Shown: piece by piece, positions 29,403 through 39,006 of the stretch
How positions within the stretch are numbered: position 1 is the first letter of the stretch
How the letters are laid out: each line of letters begins with the position of its first letter
Assembly: GCF_023701485.1 (NCBI RefSeq)
Contig: NZ_JAMQBK010000015.1
Span: 29,393 to 93,392 of the forward strand
DNA: 64,000 nt
Direction of reading: 5' to 3'
From: Aporhodopirellula aestuarii
GTDB lineage: Bacteria > Planctomycetota > Planctomycetia > Pirellulales > Pirellulaceae
Translations under genes and position numbers: made by a program
Notes under the pieces: model-generated
What the model saw: only the letters and a program-made list of their open reading frames with translations
Database searches by the model: none
Told to the model about the DNA's origin: nothing

Positions 29403-30005
29403 ATGGCCAGAGTGCGACGCAGGCTGATTTCAGAGCGATTGGAATGTCGGCGACTATTGGCCAGCGTTACGATGGGCCCCCTCGCCCCGGTTCAATCGGA
29501 CTCCTATTCCGCGGCCATTCAAGTTAATGAAGCCGTGAATTTAAGAGCCGCCGAAATTCGGTTTCAATTTGATCCCGCTGAGTTGCAGATTCAGCAAGAA
29601 GACATTCGTCCCGGCGAGATCTGGAATGATAAAGCCTCCGTCATCGCCAACGTTGACGAAGCATCCGGTACGGTAACCGCGTTTGTGTTTTCACTCCAAC
29701 CGATTGACAGCAGCGACGGAAACCTTCTTGACATCCAAGTACAGTCCACGTCGAATTCGTCCTGTCTGACATCTCCCAACATCGACCTGCAAGCAGTTCG
29801 TCTCAACGAAGGTGCGATTGAACTTGAGACAGCCCCTGTCGCCGGCCCTGATCCCACTGATCAGTTTGTGGCACCAGTGCCTGCGAGCGAGAACCCTCAA
29901 CCACGCAAACGCGACGAGGGATTCATCGGCCCGCTCCGCGCCGAGCACGTTGACATGGTCATGTACCGCTTCGAACACAACACGCTGCGTCCGCCGATTC
30001 TCTAG
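29403..30005 (+). CDS. Small LEPR-XLL protein with cohesin-like domain
   Basis: 200 residues. N-terminus MARVRRRLISERLECRRLLA is a LEPR-XLL-type motif. Residues about 25-155 align with the cohesin-like domain of the 28.0-kb protein: NLRAAEIRFQFDPAELQIQQ, SVIANVDEASGTVTAFVFS, AVRLNEGAIELETAPVAG. The two genes are therefore paralogues in tandem, this one lacking the SdrD domain. The C-terminus (GPLRAEHVDMVMYRFEHNTLRPPIL) has no recognised match. Probably secreted; a binding partner with dockerin may be the adjacent giant protein. Confidence 0.72.
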   Translation: MARVRRRLISERLECRRLLASVTMGPLAPVQSDSYSAAIQVNEAVNLRAAEIRFQFDPAELQIQQEDIRPGEIWNDKASVIANVDEASGTVTAFVFSLQPIDSSDGNLLDIQVQSTSNSSCLTSPNIDLQAVRLNEGAIELETAPVAGPDPTDQFVAPVPASENPQPRKRDEGFIGPLRAEHVDMVMYRFEHNTLRPPIL

Positions 30006-30207
30006 AGCAGACACAAAGTCGCAAGCTCGGTAACCAACGCGAAACGGTGTGCGACAAACATGAATCACGTACGCGTTCTCACTTCAAACTTGAGAACATC
30101 GATACCAAACTGCACGATGAAACATCCCACCGCGAATCGATTGTGTCCGATATTCCCGTTTAAAGGGAACGACACAATCAACATCTCGTGAACCGCGGTG
30201 ATCGATC

Positions 30208-30678
30208 ATGAGTACAGCGTCCGTTGCATCTGCGTCCGGTGGAACGTCAGCTTTCGCGGCACAAACTTTTCGCGCCAACGTTACAGGAAACAGTGGGTCG
30301 GCTCGGACCGCTGGGACACAAGAAGGCCAACGCCCCCAGGGTCCGCCGCCAGGTGGCCGCCCCGGTGGAGCAGGTGGCGGTGAACGCCCCGAAGGCCCAC
30401 CTTCACTCGATGACCTGACGAGCAAAATCGATGAACAACTTCAATCCAATGGAGTGGACGAAGAAACTCGTGCGACGGTGATTGAACAAATCACGTCCGC
30501 ACTGACACAATCGCAGTCGAATACTGAATCAGCGACCTCGGAAACGTCCGAGCAAACGGAAAACGGATCGCATCGCAACCACCGACAAGTCCGACAAACG
30601 ATCAATCAGATCTTCGAACAAAATGGCATCAGCACAAGCCAGATGCGCAAAGGAGCTTTTCTGGATGCCCAAGCGTAA
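30208..30678 (+). CDS. Small hypothetical protein with Gly/Pro-rich middle
   Basis: 156 residues from an ATG at 30208, with codon usage like its neighbours. Residues about 30-60 are low-complexity (PQGPPPGGRPGGAGGGERPEGPP); the C-terminal half is helical, with two related stretches (LTSKIDEQLQSNGVDEETR and RQTINQIFEQNGISTSQM). No signal peptide. The repeated short helix pair with a Gly turn could be EF-hand-like in shape but lacks the Asp ligands. Function unknown; it follows the LEPR-XLL genes and precedes csrA. Confidence 0.55.
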   Translation: MSTASVASASGGTSAFAAQTFRANVTGNSGSARTAGTQEGQRPQGPPPGGRPGGAGGGERPEGPPSLDDLTSKIDEQLQSNGVDEETRATVIEQITSALTQSQSNTESATSETSEQTENGSHRNHRQVRQTINQIFEQNGISTSQMRKGAFLDAQA

Positions 30679-30710
30679 CGACGGCTAGCTCAACAACAAG
30701 TCGATCGCAT

Positions 30711-30947
30711 CTAGTTCGCCATCGCACCTACTGCGGTCTTATCCAGTGACAACGCTGCCGGAGCGTCGTCTACCGGGAATGAAAAACATTCCTGCAGTGC
30801 CTCAGACAGCTCCCCTCGCATGATCACCATCTCGGATGGTGCATCGATCGCGATGCGCACCCGATTGAGCGAAATCTTGGTCACAATGATTTTGATATCG
30901 TTGCCGATCAAAATTTTGTCGCCGATCTTCCGTGATAACACCAACAT
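30711..30947 (-). CDS. csrA: CsrA carbon storage regulator (translational repressor)
   Basis: The ATG at 30947 (78 residues) is chosen because MLVLSRKIGDKILIGNDIKI is the invariant CsrA start; upstream in-frame codons would add unrelated residues. VRIAIDAP and Arg44 in VIMRGEL match the RNA-binding surface of the family. CsrA binds GGA motifs in mRNA leaders and blocks translation. The last 25 residues (DDAPAALSLDKTAVGAMAN) form a longer tail than in E. coli CsrA (61 residues), as often in planctomycetes. No flagellar gene or FliW is nearby. Confidence 0.92.
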   Translation of the reverse strand: MLVLSRKIGDKILIGNDIKIIVTKISLNRVRIAIDAPSEMVIMRGELSEALQECFSFPVDDAPAALSLDKTAVGAMAN

Positions 30948-31145
30948 GCCGAATCCTCCTTGAAAGCTCGCCTCATCGAAAAGGCGAAGAGTTGTAAATG
31001 TCCTCACTGCTTAAGGAAGATAACGCACATCAAACGTCACTAAAAAAGTTTGAATTCGTGCCATCAATCAGCAATTCCGGCACGCGGACAACGGAATTCA
31101 CCTCCGGAATCACCGCGTGATCGTCACCCGCAGCCCCCATTTCGA

Positions 31146-32270
31146 TCAGGCAAAGAGCGACTGAAACGTCACCCACCGCGCCGTCAACAGTGTGAGCACC
31201 AAGCAGCACCACCAGATCGCCTTTCGAGCCAATGGCAATTCTCTTAACCAGAACAGCAGTCCGATCGAAATCGATGTCACCACGATTTTGAAGGCGATCA
31301 ACTGGATCGGGTCAGCGATCAGCCGACTTCCCAATGGATTCATCTCCCGCATCGATCCGCTTTGGTGCGCGATCAAAGTCCAAACCAAATCGATCACCGA
31401 CATCATCCCCAGAATCACCAGCGAGCTAATCGTTGACTTCTTGATCGTTTGCTTCACCTTCGGATCGTCGCTATCCAGATTCGCTTGTGCAGCGTTGCTG
31501 AGCAAATGTCCGACCGCGATGACCACCAACACGATCGCAAACATTGTCAACGGATAGCTGATGCGTTGGCTCAACTGCACCGCGGCGAATTGACGTTCCG
31601 CATTGAGTTCGATCGCGTTCAATTCCTCGGTCAACTTGGTGGCCCGCTCGACAAAGTCCGGTGTCGAATGAAAATTGGCGACTAAATGCCTCCATGTCTC
31701 TTGATCCGCCGACGATCTCACAGCATCGGGAAGATCGGCTGAGCGTTTCGCATTGGACGATGTCGCAAGCAGCGACTCCAAAAGTTCAAAACCATGCTGG
31801 CTAGGCCACACCACCATCGGCGGGGCTTCGCTTTTGAGGACAACAATCGCTCCTGCACTAAGCATACTGAAGTCACGTGACGCCGCCCACAACAGATTGA
31901 ACGTGGCCGACTCCTGCATTTCTTCATTGCGGAATCGATCGCCACCGCGGAAGCTCATCCCCCGAAATCCGCCACCTCGCATGCCGCGACCGCGATTCGA
32001 GTAGCCACTCAGGTCAAACGAGTCCGCCGTGTACTTCTCACCATTGATGCATATCGAATCTTCTTCGAATTCGATCGTGTACGGGGGTGATAGATAGACT
32101 GCATCGACAAAGAGAAAGCCTCGGTCGGACTCTATCGACTTCCCCGGTCCAATATCGTTACGGCCATTACGCCCCGGTTGGGCATACGACACGGTCGCGA
32201 TCGACACCGTCACAAGTAGCGTTGCGAGGACACGATTAACCAAAGCAGGGTTTGTGAATTTGAACTTCAT
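31146..32270 (-). CDS. Exported membrane protein with C-terminal DUF5658-like four-helix membrane domain
   Basis: 374 residues. Signal peptide at 1-30 (VLATLLVTVSIATVSYAQ). A Gly/Arg-rich patch follows (RGRGMRGGGFRGMSFRGGDRF), then an extracytoplasmic domain of about 130 residues. The C-terminal 130 residues hold at least four hydrophobic segments, with LVILGMMSVIDLVWTLIAHQ and EMNPLGSRLIADPIQLIAFK resembling the DUF5658 pattern (D..T....G...E.NPL). Role unknown. It is leftward, upstream of csrA, and the spacing (200 bases) suggests independent transcription. Confidence 0.65.
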   Translation of the reverse strand: MKFKFTNPALVNRVLATLLVTVSIATVSYAQPGRNGRNDIGPGKSIESDRGFLFVDAVYLSPPYTIEFEEDSICINGEKYTADSFDLSGYSNRGRGMRGGGFRGMSFRGGDRFRNEEMQESATFNLLWAASRDFSMLSAGAIVVLKSEAPPMVVWPSQHGFELLESLLATSSNAKRSADLPDAVRSSADQETWRHLVANFHSTPDFVERATKLTEELNAIELNAERQFAAVQLSQRISYPLTMFAIVLVVIAVGHLLSNAAQANLDSDDPKVKQTIKKSTISSLVILGMMSVIDLVWTLIAHQSGSMREMNPLGSRLIADPIQLIAFKIVVTSISIGLLFWLRELPLARKAIWWCCLVLTLLTARWVTFQSLFA

Positions 32271-32765
32271 CTCAATCGTACTGGTATGGCGGACACGGAC
32301 TTAACCTCGGGTCGTAAAACTCCAAGAGTCGCAAAAGGTTACGCTCGGTTGGTTCCAAAATTCGCATTCATACCCATCTCAACTTTCGTTTGCATGCGCT
32401 GATGAATCGAGTTTTCATTACTCAATCGAAGCCAGATCACAGACAATCGCACTCACATAAAAAGTAAATATTTTTTGACGGACTGTGACAACACCGCGGC
32501 ATCTTCCTCCCTACTCATTGACGGCGGTGCGTCGGATTTGCGAACAACCGCTACCACTCGATTGAGCGGCCTCTTTCCAGGCACTCGTCGACGTCAACAC
32601 AATTCAATGAGATATACGAGCTGAACTCCAAAGAAACCAACAAAACTTAGGGCGACGTCCGGTGTTGCATCAGTCTGATGCAAGTTCATCCGGAGCTCTT
32701 CTCGTATCTCTGACAAAAATTCTTTTCGCTTCTCGAGTTTCAGTCGCAATCCAAGGTGTATCCAC
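32271..32765. other. Divergent intergenic region with a perfect 19-bp palindrome
   Basis: About 495 bases between the divergent membrane-protein and AraC genes. The main feature is the palindrome TTGCATCAG-T-CTGATGCAA at 32665-32683. No gene was seen. Confidence 0.5.
32665..32683. promoter_or_regulatory. 19-bp perfect palindrome, likely regulator-binding site upstream of the AraC gene
   Basis: TTGCATCAG and CTGATGCAA pair perfectly around a single central T, about 82 bases before the AraC-family start. As a short, loop-less dyad it fits a protein-binding site better than a terminator. AraC regulators usually bind direct repeats, so another factor may be involved. Confidence 0.5.
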
Positions 32766-33806
32766 GTGATCAGCATTGACTCCACATCGTCGCTCCACTT
32801 GGCAGAGATGCAACCACTCCCGCAGCCCCAAGTGAAATCGACTGCGAGATCTCATCATTCCATGAGTCTCTTTCACCCCGATCCGATCGCCGAGCTACTG
32901 GAAAAACTCTATCTTCCACAATGGAACGCGGTCGAATGGACGTTTCCTGCTCACTGGGGACTGCAAGTTCCCGATGACGTGGTCAGCATGTACGTCTTCA
33001 CCCAGGGTGGTGGCTGGTTCGTTCCCGATGCCCCCGGGGCAGAACCGATTCGCGTGCGAGCGGGCGATCATTTGATCACTACCCGGGGGACCGCCCACCG
33101 CATGCTGCACAGCCTCGATTGTGCCGCCGAACCGGTTGCCGAACGGATGAGCGACCCGACATGGCATGTGCCCGCCGGTACCGAATCCACGGCCATGCTC
33201 TACGCGCAGTTCTCGTTGCGTGAATTGAAACAGAACCCCCTCTCGATCGGCCTGCCCGAGATTGTTCATTTAAATCATCGCGCTGAATCCGAACTCCGCT
33301 CATGCGTCCCGCTTCTTGACTTGCTGTCCGGCGTGAAACGAGAAGCTGAATACGGTTGGCAACTGACGGTGCGTAAACTTGCTGAACTGATCTTCATTAA
33401 GACGCTATCCGTTGAGCTCACACACGGCTCAAACGACAATCGTGGCACCAATCACCTCAAACACGCCGTGACCGATGCCACTGTAGGGCCCGTGCTGAAG
33501 GAACTCGTGCAATCTTTGGGTGCACCGTGGACCGTTCCCAAAATGGCAAAGATGGCGAATGTTTCGAAGTCTGCTTTCTCGGAACGTTTTCGCAATTTGG
33601 TCGGCACGCCACCGTTGCAATACCTGACCGAGATTCGCATGCAGAACGCTTGCGAACTCCTGCGAGAAAGTCCCATTGAGATTGCCAATATCGCGACCTT
33701 AGTAGGCTACGAATCGCCGTCGTCGTTCAGCAACGCGTTCAAACGCTGGTACGGCAAATCACCAGCTGAGTACCGAAGAGGCGCCAGCGAAAACAAGAAC
33801 GGTTGA
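32766..33806 (+). CDS. AraC-family regulator with N-terminal cupin domain
   Basis: 346 residues from a GTG at 32766; an ATG at 32808 or 32862 (MSLFHPDP) is a possible alternative, as the conserved domain begins near residue 38. The N-terminal region (LPQWNAVEWTFPAHWGLQVPDD, RAGDHLITTRGTAHRML) matches the cupin_6 sensor group of AraC regulators. The C-terminal domain has both helix-turn-helices: WTVPKMAKMANVSKSAFSERF and PIEIANIATLVGYESPSSFS then FKRWYGKSPAEYRR. Targets are not evident; a palindrome lies upstream. Probably an activator of a metabolic or detoxification gene elsewhere. Confidence 0.86.
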   Translation: MISIDSTSSLHLAEMQPLPQPQVKSTARSHHSMSLFHPDPIAELLEKLYLPQWNAVEWTFPAHWGLQVPDDVVSMYVFTQGGGWFVPDAPGAEPIRVRAGDHLITTRGTAHRMLHSLDCAAEPVAERMSDPTWHVPAGTESTAMLYAQFSLRELKQNPLSIGLPEIVHLNHRAESELRSCVPLLDLLSGVKREAEYGWQLTVRKLAELIFIKTLSVELTHGSNDNRGTNHLKHAVTDATVGPVLKELVQSLGAPWTVPKMAKMANVSKSAFSERFRNLVGTPPLQYLTEIRMQNACELLRESPIEIANIATLVGYESPSSFSNAFKRWYGKSPAEYRRGASENKNG

Positions 33807-33817
33807 TCGCTCGGAGA

Positions 33818-35248
33818 TTACGAATCGATTTGATCGTCACCCTGCTCGATCGAATCGTCTGACTTGCGACCACGCAACTCCACCGTCAACACGACACCGC
33901 TCACAAAGACAACGCCGGCATACGCAACCGAAGACAGGCCAACCGGCTGCACGGTGCCAACACCTTCACTTTCTGCCTCAAGTCCACTTCGAGCCATGGC
34001 TAAGAAGTCGACTGGAGTGAGTGATTCACGATCGTGACCCGGCGACGCAGCCAATTGAAAACTGCGAAAGTGCCCAATGCTCGGATCGAGCTGGACATCA
34101 ATCGGCTGACCATGAGACGCAGTCGCCGATCGCGGCAACGCACCCAGCGAGATCGCAATCAACCCTCCGTTTCCCGATTCATCGATGATGGAATTCGAGG
34201 ACGCTTCCGCGATATCGGCATCCACGTCGGCCTGAGCCGTCTCCGTCAATCGTTCAATTGTGGATCGTTCAATCCGCCACTCTTCATCTTCGGATTCAGC
34301 AGGAGTGACGATGGGAGCGTCGGCACCACGCAGAGATTCAATCTCGATCATCCCGCCTTCATTCAACGGAGGCGATAGCAGGGAAGCCGCATCCGACCTC
34401 TCTTGATTGCCAGCTTGAAGACTCATCGAAAACGCACGCCCTGATTGGCTCGGTATTGACGCCGCTGACGTGACACTCGCTTGAGCATGGTCGCGAGCGA
34501 TGGTGCTAATTGCCCGTTCGAGCAAATCATCGGCCGACGTTGAACTGGCTGTGTCCCAGGAACTCAGGCTCGTCGTCGCCAACACAGCTTCCCATTGAGC
34601 GCCACCACCGATCGGATTTCGACCATCCGAACCACGCTGAGTCAGGCCTGGCAATGTCAGACCGAGATCAGACAAGGAAACGAGACGAATCGGGATATGG
34701 TTCGCGGTCAACGGATCAAACGGGTCTCCCTCAATGGGAGCACGGTCCTGCGTGACCCCATCCAGCACGTTTCGATCCTTAGATTCTCGACCATCGATTC
34801 CTTTGATTTCCGACAAACGAATCGTTGCAACCTTCTCCCATGCCGGCTTATCAGCACGATCACGGGAGAGGTCACCTCGCGTGAACGACGCTGGTTTCGA
34901 GATCGGACGATCGGATCGGCTAAGCACCCCGACCCGAAGCCTTGGAACCACGTCCGAACGTGATTCCGAGAACTCGACGACCAATCGCCCCCGAATGTCC
35001 GAACTGCCGAAATCTACCGGGCGTGCGTTGGGAACGCGTTCGGTGATCGAGTCATCCGACAAACGAGGCACAGCCGTCTCCAGGGTGTCATGAACCGCCG
35101 GGGGCTGCTGGATGTCATGCCCGAAGTCTGGCATCGCCAGAAAGTCCGCTGACATCAGTGCGCGAGTTTCCAAAGGCTCGGGACGCAAGACGCGTTGGAG
35201 CTTGTGCGAATTCCTGTTGCGTTGATTTCGTCTGTTCAAAATCTGCAA
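33818..35248 (-). CDS. LEPR-XLL membrane-anchored protein of the sigma/kinase cluster
   Basis: 476 residues. The N-terminus has a basic stretch and EPLETRALMSADF at about 24-36, a LEPR-XLL-type motif. A hydrophobic helix near residues 438-455 (VAYAGVVFVSGVVLTVEL) followed by a charged tail anchors it to a membrane, with most residues outside the cytoplasm. The middle is Ser/Arg/Asp-rich and low in structure. It lies 61 bases after the kinase gene in the same direction, so it is probably co-transcribed and may be a signal-sensing or target partner. No enzyme domain was seen. Confidence 0.7.
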   Translation of the reverse strand: MQILNRRNQRNRNSHKLQRVLRPEPLETRALMSADFLAMPDFGHDIQQPPAVHDTLETAVPRLSDDSITERVPNARPVDFGSSDIRGRLVVEFSESRSDVVPRLRVGVLSRSDRPISKPASFTRGDLSRDRADKPAWEKVATIRLSEIKGIDGRESKDRNVLDGVTQDRAPIEGDPFDPLTANHIPIRLVSLSDLGLTLPGLTQRGSDGRNPIGGGAQWEAVLATTSLSSWDTASSTSADDLLERAISTIARDHAQASVTSAASIPSQSGRAFSMSLQAGNQERSDAASLLSPPLNEGGMIEIESLRGADAPIVTPAESEDEEWRIERSTIERLTETAQADVDADIAEASSNSIIDESGNGGLIAISLGALPRSATASHGQPIDVQLDPSIGHFRSFQLAASPGHDRESLTPVDFLAMARSGLEAESEGVGTVQPVGLSSVAYAGVVFVSGVVLTVELRGRKSDDSIEQGDDQIDS

Positions 35249-35309
35249 TCGTTGACGGAATCGAAAAACCTTCGATGGAAAATATCCTGGACGCTGATCT
35301 TAGTTTAAT

Positions 35310-38114
35310 TCACTTCTTTCGGTCCAGCCGAAACGGTGAACGCAATGACTCGTACACTGGACGATCGAGCAACTCTTCTGGAGGATCGAAGCCCGCATCG
35401 ATGGCCATTTGCAGCGTTTCCTTGGCAGACTCAAGACAGTCAGCTCGCATATCAGCATGACTCGCATCGGACGATCCGCCCGCGGGAATTCGCTCGGCAA
35501 TTGCAAGCAATTCATCCACCACGCCAGCCAACCGCTCCCCATTTCCCTCCCACAGGGCTCGTCGCTGCATCGCCTTGTCAATCGCCTCGGAAACCCGACC
35601 GGCCTGACTGAGCAATTTTGCGTGGTTGAAGTAGTGTTTGCTCAGGAACTCTCGGTACTGTGGAACTTCCGGCGCGGCGTTGTGGGCGAGTGACTGATGT
35701 ATAACCGCCGATCGATAGGACCCCATCGCGTTTTCAGCTTCACCGAGCTGTTCCTGCACGAAGCCCAAATTGTTGTACACGCCTCCCAACGTGCTCTGCA
35801 AATCAGCGTCGCTGGTAAACAAGTCCGCGAGCGAAATTTGAAACGCCAACGATTGCTTGAACGCATCACGGGCTTCGTCAAAACGCTTGCGATTGACCAA
35901 CGCCATCCCATAATTGTTTTGCGTCACAGCGATATCGCGTTGATACGACAATTGGTCCGGCCATCGATCAAGCAGCTGAGACTGGAGGCTGATGGCTTGT
36001 TGATACGAATCGATCGACGCATCCATGTCACCCGCCTCCGATTGGGCGGCGCCAAGACTGTTTAACGTTAGCGCGACCCTGCTCGCTGTTTTCGGATTAC
36101 TCGGATCCGCACTCAAATCCTTCATCTGATTTTGAAGTGCCGTCTGAGCATAGTGAACCGCTCGCGATGGATCGCTTTTCATCAACAAGCCCGAGAGATT
36201 CTGATACGCGGATGCCAACTGATGCTCCAACGTCGGCGTCCGACTCTCCTCATCGATTGACTCTGCCAACTCAATACTTCGGCGATACACCGATTCGGCT
36301 TGCTCAAACTGTTTGGCCTTCCCCAACAGCAAACCGAGATTGTTCAGCGATAACGACAGACTCAACGTCGCGTCGATGTCGCTCGGATCATCGGCAATCA
36401 ATTTTTCTTCACGTTCGATTGCCGACAGATATCGACTCATCGCCGCCTCGTATCGTCCTGCTTGTTCCAATGCCAATGCGAGATTGTTTTCACCCGTAGC
36501 CAATTCGTGCTGCCGCGTTCGATCCGATGGATCAGCGGCGAGTCGCCTCTCGAATAACTGCCGCGATCTTTCCAAAGACGCAACCGCTTCATCCATCGAG
36601 CCGACTTCGCTTTGGATCGATCCGATCTTTCCGTACGTGATCGCAAGGTCATGCATCAAACCTGGATCGTCGCTGGCTTGGTTGGCAAAGTCTTCATAGT
36701 AGGCAAGCGTTTCCTGCAGCAATTGACGCCGTACCGAATCGGCACCGGGAACGTCGGCGAGCAGTTCCGCCATCTGCGCACCCAAACGATCCACCGCCGC
36801 GCGAGAGAGTCTGTCGCTGTTGGCCGCCCGCATCGCGTTCATGTCCGACTCTCGTTTTGCCGCCGAAATGAGAGCGTTGCTGACCGACAAACCGATTAGC
36901 GCGACCACGATCACGGCGAGCGTCAGAGTGACGATCCGTCGATGCCGAACGGCCCATTGAGACAAACGATCCACCAACGTTGGCGGTCGCGCGATCGTTG
37001 GTTCGCCGGCGAGCACATGCCGTAAATCGACGGCGAAATCCGCTGCGGTGTCGTATCTTCCATCGCGGGTTTTGGCCATCGCTTTGGCGATGACCGTTTC
37101 CAAATCACGGGGTACGTCAGGCCGTACCGTACGCAAAAGCGGAGCGTTTCGCTCGTCGACGTGCCTCAGAATGGCTGGTGCGTCGCCACCATCAAACGCC
37201 GGTTGCAAACACAGCATTTCGTACAAAGTCGCACCGAGCGAATAAACATCGGTTCGCCCGTCGACGATGGCGGATTCACCACGAGCCTGCTCAGGACTCA
37301 TGTACCGCATCGTTCCAACAATATCACCTGTCTTCGTCAGTGTTGCATCGGACTGGCAACGGGCCAATCCGAAATCGGTCACCCACACCTTTCCATCCCG
37401 ATCGAGCATCACGTTGGACGGTTTGATATCGCGATGAATCACGCCGAATTGATGCGCCACGTGAAGTGCGTCTGCGATCTGTATGCCGACCGCAACGACA
37501 TCGTTGATCTCGGGCAACGAACCGCGTTCATTCTGATTTGCAATGACTTCATCAAATGACTGACCATCAATGAACTGCATCGCGTAGTAGTGGACGCCGC
37601 GAACCGAACCGACCGTGTAAACCGGGACGATGTTGGGATGGTGCAATTGCGCAGCAGCTTGAGCCTCGTTATTGAAACGCGCGATCTGTCGCGCATCCAA
37701 TACCGATGCAAAAGGCAGCAACTTGATCGCCACGATTCGACCGAGCGAGATTTGCTGGGCTCGATATACCACGCCCATTCCGCCCCGGCCGATTTCTTCG
37801 AGCAACCGAAAATCACCGAGTATTTTTTCGGACGTTTCACTCGCCTCCGCATTATCCACTTGGCCTTGAGGAACAAAGCCCGCCGCGATGTGATGCAGGT
37901 CTTCCAATCCTGTGATGTACGACCGCAGAGGTGCGACTAGATCGGGGTCTTCAATCGCAAGATCGTCGATCGAAGGCGGAGCACCGGACTCGAGGGCAAT
38001 CAGATATTGATCGAGCAAAAACGTGAGTCGTTGTTTCTGCTGCAACGACAACCCACCCGTCGTTGCCGGCTCGATACTTAAATCCGAGATCGAAGAGAAA
38101 TCCATCTCGTTCAA
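35310..38114 (-). CDS. Serine/threonine protein kinase with membrane segment and TPR domain
   Basis: 934 residues. The kinase domain covers about 102-375: GRGGMG loop 109-114, catalytic Lys131 (AIKLL), HRD at 227-229 (HRDIKPSN), DFG 247-249, and GTMRYMSPEQARGE. A membrane helix at about 393-414 separates it from an extracytoplasmic TPR region (residues 430-900) with repeats such as HDLAITYGKIGSIQSEVGSMDEAVASLERS. The pattern is the Hanks-type kinase linked to ECF sigma factors in planctomycetes. Its start overlaps the sigma-factor stop by 4 bases (ATGA), showing translational coupling. Likely it tunes the sigma factor by phosphorylation. Confidence 0.92.
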   Translation of the reverse strand: MNEMDFSSISDLSIEPATTGGLSLQQKQRLTFLLDQYLIALESGAPPSIDDLAIEDPDLVAPLRSYITGLEDLHHIAAGFVPQGQVDNAEASETSEKILGDFRLLEEIGRGGMGVVYRAQQISLGRIVAIKLLPFASVLDARQIARFNNEAQAAAQLHHPNIVPVYTVGSVRGVHYYAMQFIDGQSFDEVIANQNERGSLPEINDVVAVGIQIADALHVAHQFGVIHRDIKPSNVMLDRDGKVWVTDFGLARCQSDATLTKTGDIVGTMRYMSPEQARGESAIVDGRTDVYSLGATLYEMLCLQPAFDGGDAPAILRHVDERNAPLLRTVRPDVPRDLETVIAKAMAKTRDGRYDTAADFAVDLRHVLAGEPTIARPPTLVDRLSQWAVRHRRIVTLTLAVIVVALIGLSVSNALISAAKRESDMNAMRAANSDRLSRAAVDRLGAQMAELLADVPGADSVRRQLLQETLAYYEDFANQASDDPGLMHDLAITYGKIGSIQSEVGSMDEAVASLERSRQLFERRLAADPSDRTRQHELATGENNLALALEQAGRYEAAMSRYLSAIEREEKLIADDPSDIDATLSLSLSLNNLGLLLGKAKQFEQAESVYRRSIELAESIDEESRTPTLEHQLASAYQNLSGLLMKSDPSRAVHYAQTALQNQMKDLSADPSNPKTASRVALTLNSLGAAQSEAGDMDASIDSYQQAISLQSQLLDRWPDQLSYQRDIAVTQNNYGMALVNRKRFDEARDAFKQSLAFQISLADLFTSDADLQSTLGGVYNNLGFVQEQLGEAENAMGSYRSAVIHQSLAHNAAPEVPQYREFLSKHYFNHAKLLSQAGRVSEAIDKAMQRRALWEGNGERLAGVVDELLAIAERIPAGGSSDASHADMRADCLESAKETLQMAIDAGFDPPEELLDRPVYESLRSPFRLDRKK

Positions 38115-38755
38115 GAATCTGCCTCATAAGACTCTTTGAACTTATCCATCGCGCGCAACCACAGCATCCGCACCGTGCCGGGTTTCCGGTCGAGTCGCGA
38201 GGCGATTTCGTCAAACGACAGCCCCTGTAAATTGCGCAGCACGATCACATCGCGATATTGTGGCCTGAGTTTCGCAAGCTGGTTGGCTAACTCAACAGCA
38301 CGCTCGCGACGACGCATCGGTTCGCTCGGTGAAGGTCCACGATCGGCCAACACGTTCACGAAATTAGCGGCGCTGTTATCCAACGCTTGACTGACCCCCT
38401 CGATAGAAATCTCACGCCGCATGTCGCGTTTCTGTGCGTGAAAATGCGTGTCGATCGCCGTGCGAAGGCAATTCACCAAAATCTGCCGCAGCCAAGCCAA
38501 CAGTTCCTGTTCGCTGCCCCCGCGAAACGAGGCGAAATCGCGATGGGCCCCCAACATCGTCTCTTGGACCAGATCCGATGGGTTCATCCGCCGCCGTAAC
38601 CGACTGTCGAGCTGCGTTGTCGCCAACACGGTTAAATAGTTGCGATACAACTGCAACAATTCTCCGAGTGAATGCGATCCTTCATCCCGCGCCTTTTTCA
38701 GTAATTCCTGAACAGGCGACTGCGATTGATTCGATGTGTCTGAGCTGCCGGCCAC
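38111..38755 (-). CDS. ECF RNA polymerase sigma factor coupled to kinase
   Basis: 214 residues. Region 2 has NPSDLVQETMLGAHRDFASFRG and LAWLRQILVNCLRTAI; region 4 has LRPQYRDVIVLRNLQGLSFDEIASRL and a helix-turn-helix (RKPGTVRMLWLRAM). The order is that of the planctomycete ECF group fused in operons with serine/threonine kinases instead of classic anti-sigma factors. It should direct transcription of a stress or surface regulon when released or phosphorylated. The stop overlaps the kinase start. Homologous systems use no membrane anti-sigma, and none is seen here. Confidence 0.92.
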   Translation of the reverse strand: MAGSSDTSNQSQSPVQELLKKARDEGSHSLGELLQLYRNYLTVLATTQLDSRLRRRMNPSDLVQETMLGAHRDFASFRGGSEQELLAWLRQILVNCLRTAIDTHFHAQKRDMRREISIEGVSQALDNSAANFVNVLADRGPSPSEPMRRRERAVELANQLAKLRPQYRDVIVLRNLQGLSFDEIASRLDRKPGTVRMLWLRAMDKFKESYEADS

Positions 38756-39006
38756 TGTCGTCTCGATCCATCACGAACGTCAATAGAATCTACTTAAACC
38801 CCCGCCCCTTCGCTTAGTTTCGGCGGAAAGTGGCATTGGATCAACCGAGCAGCAGATCGAAACGATGCAAACGGGACTCACCCGTCCGAAACGCGCACAA
38901 AAAAACCGGCCTCAACCGTCCAATCCACCCGATCGTGTGAGGGTGAGGAGGTCGCGACCGGAACCTAGCATTCGATCGATGCCAGAAAGCACGCTGGCGG
39001 CGTTGT

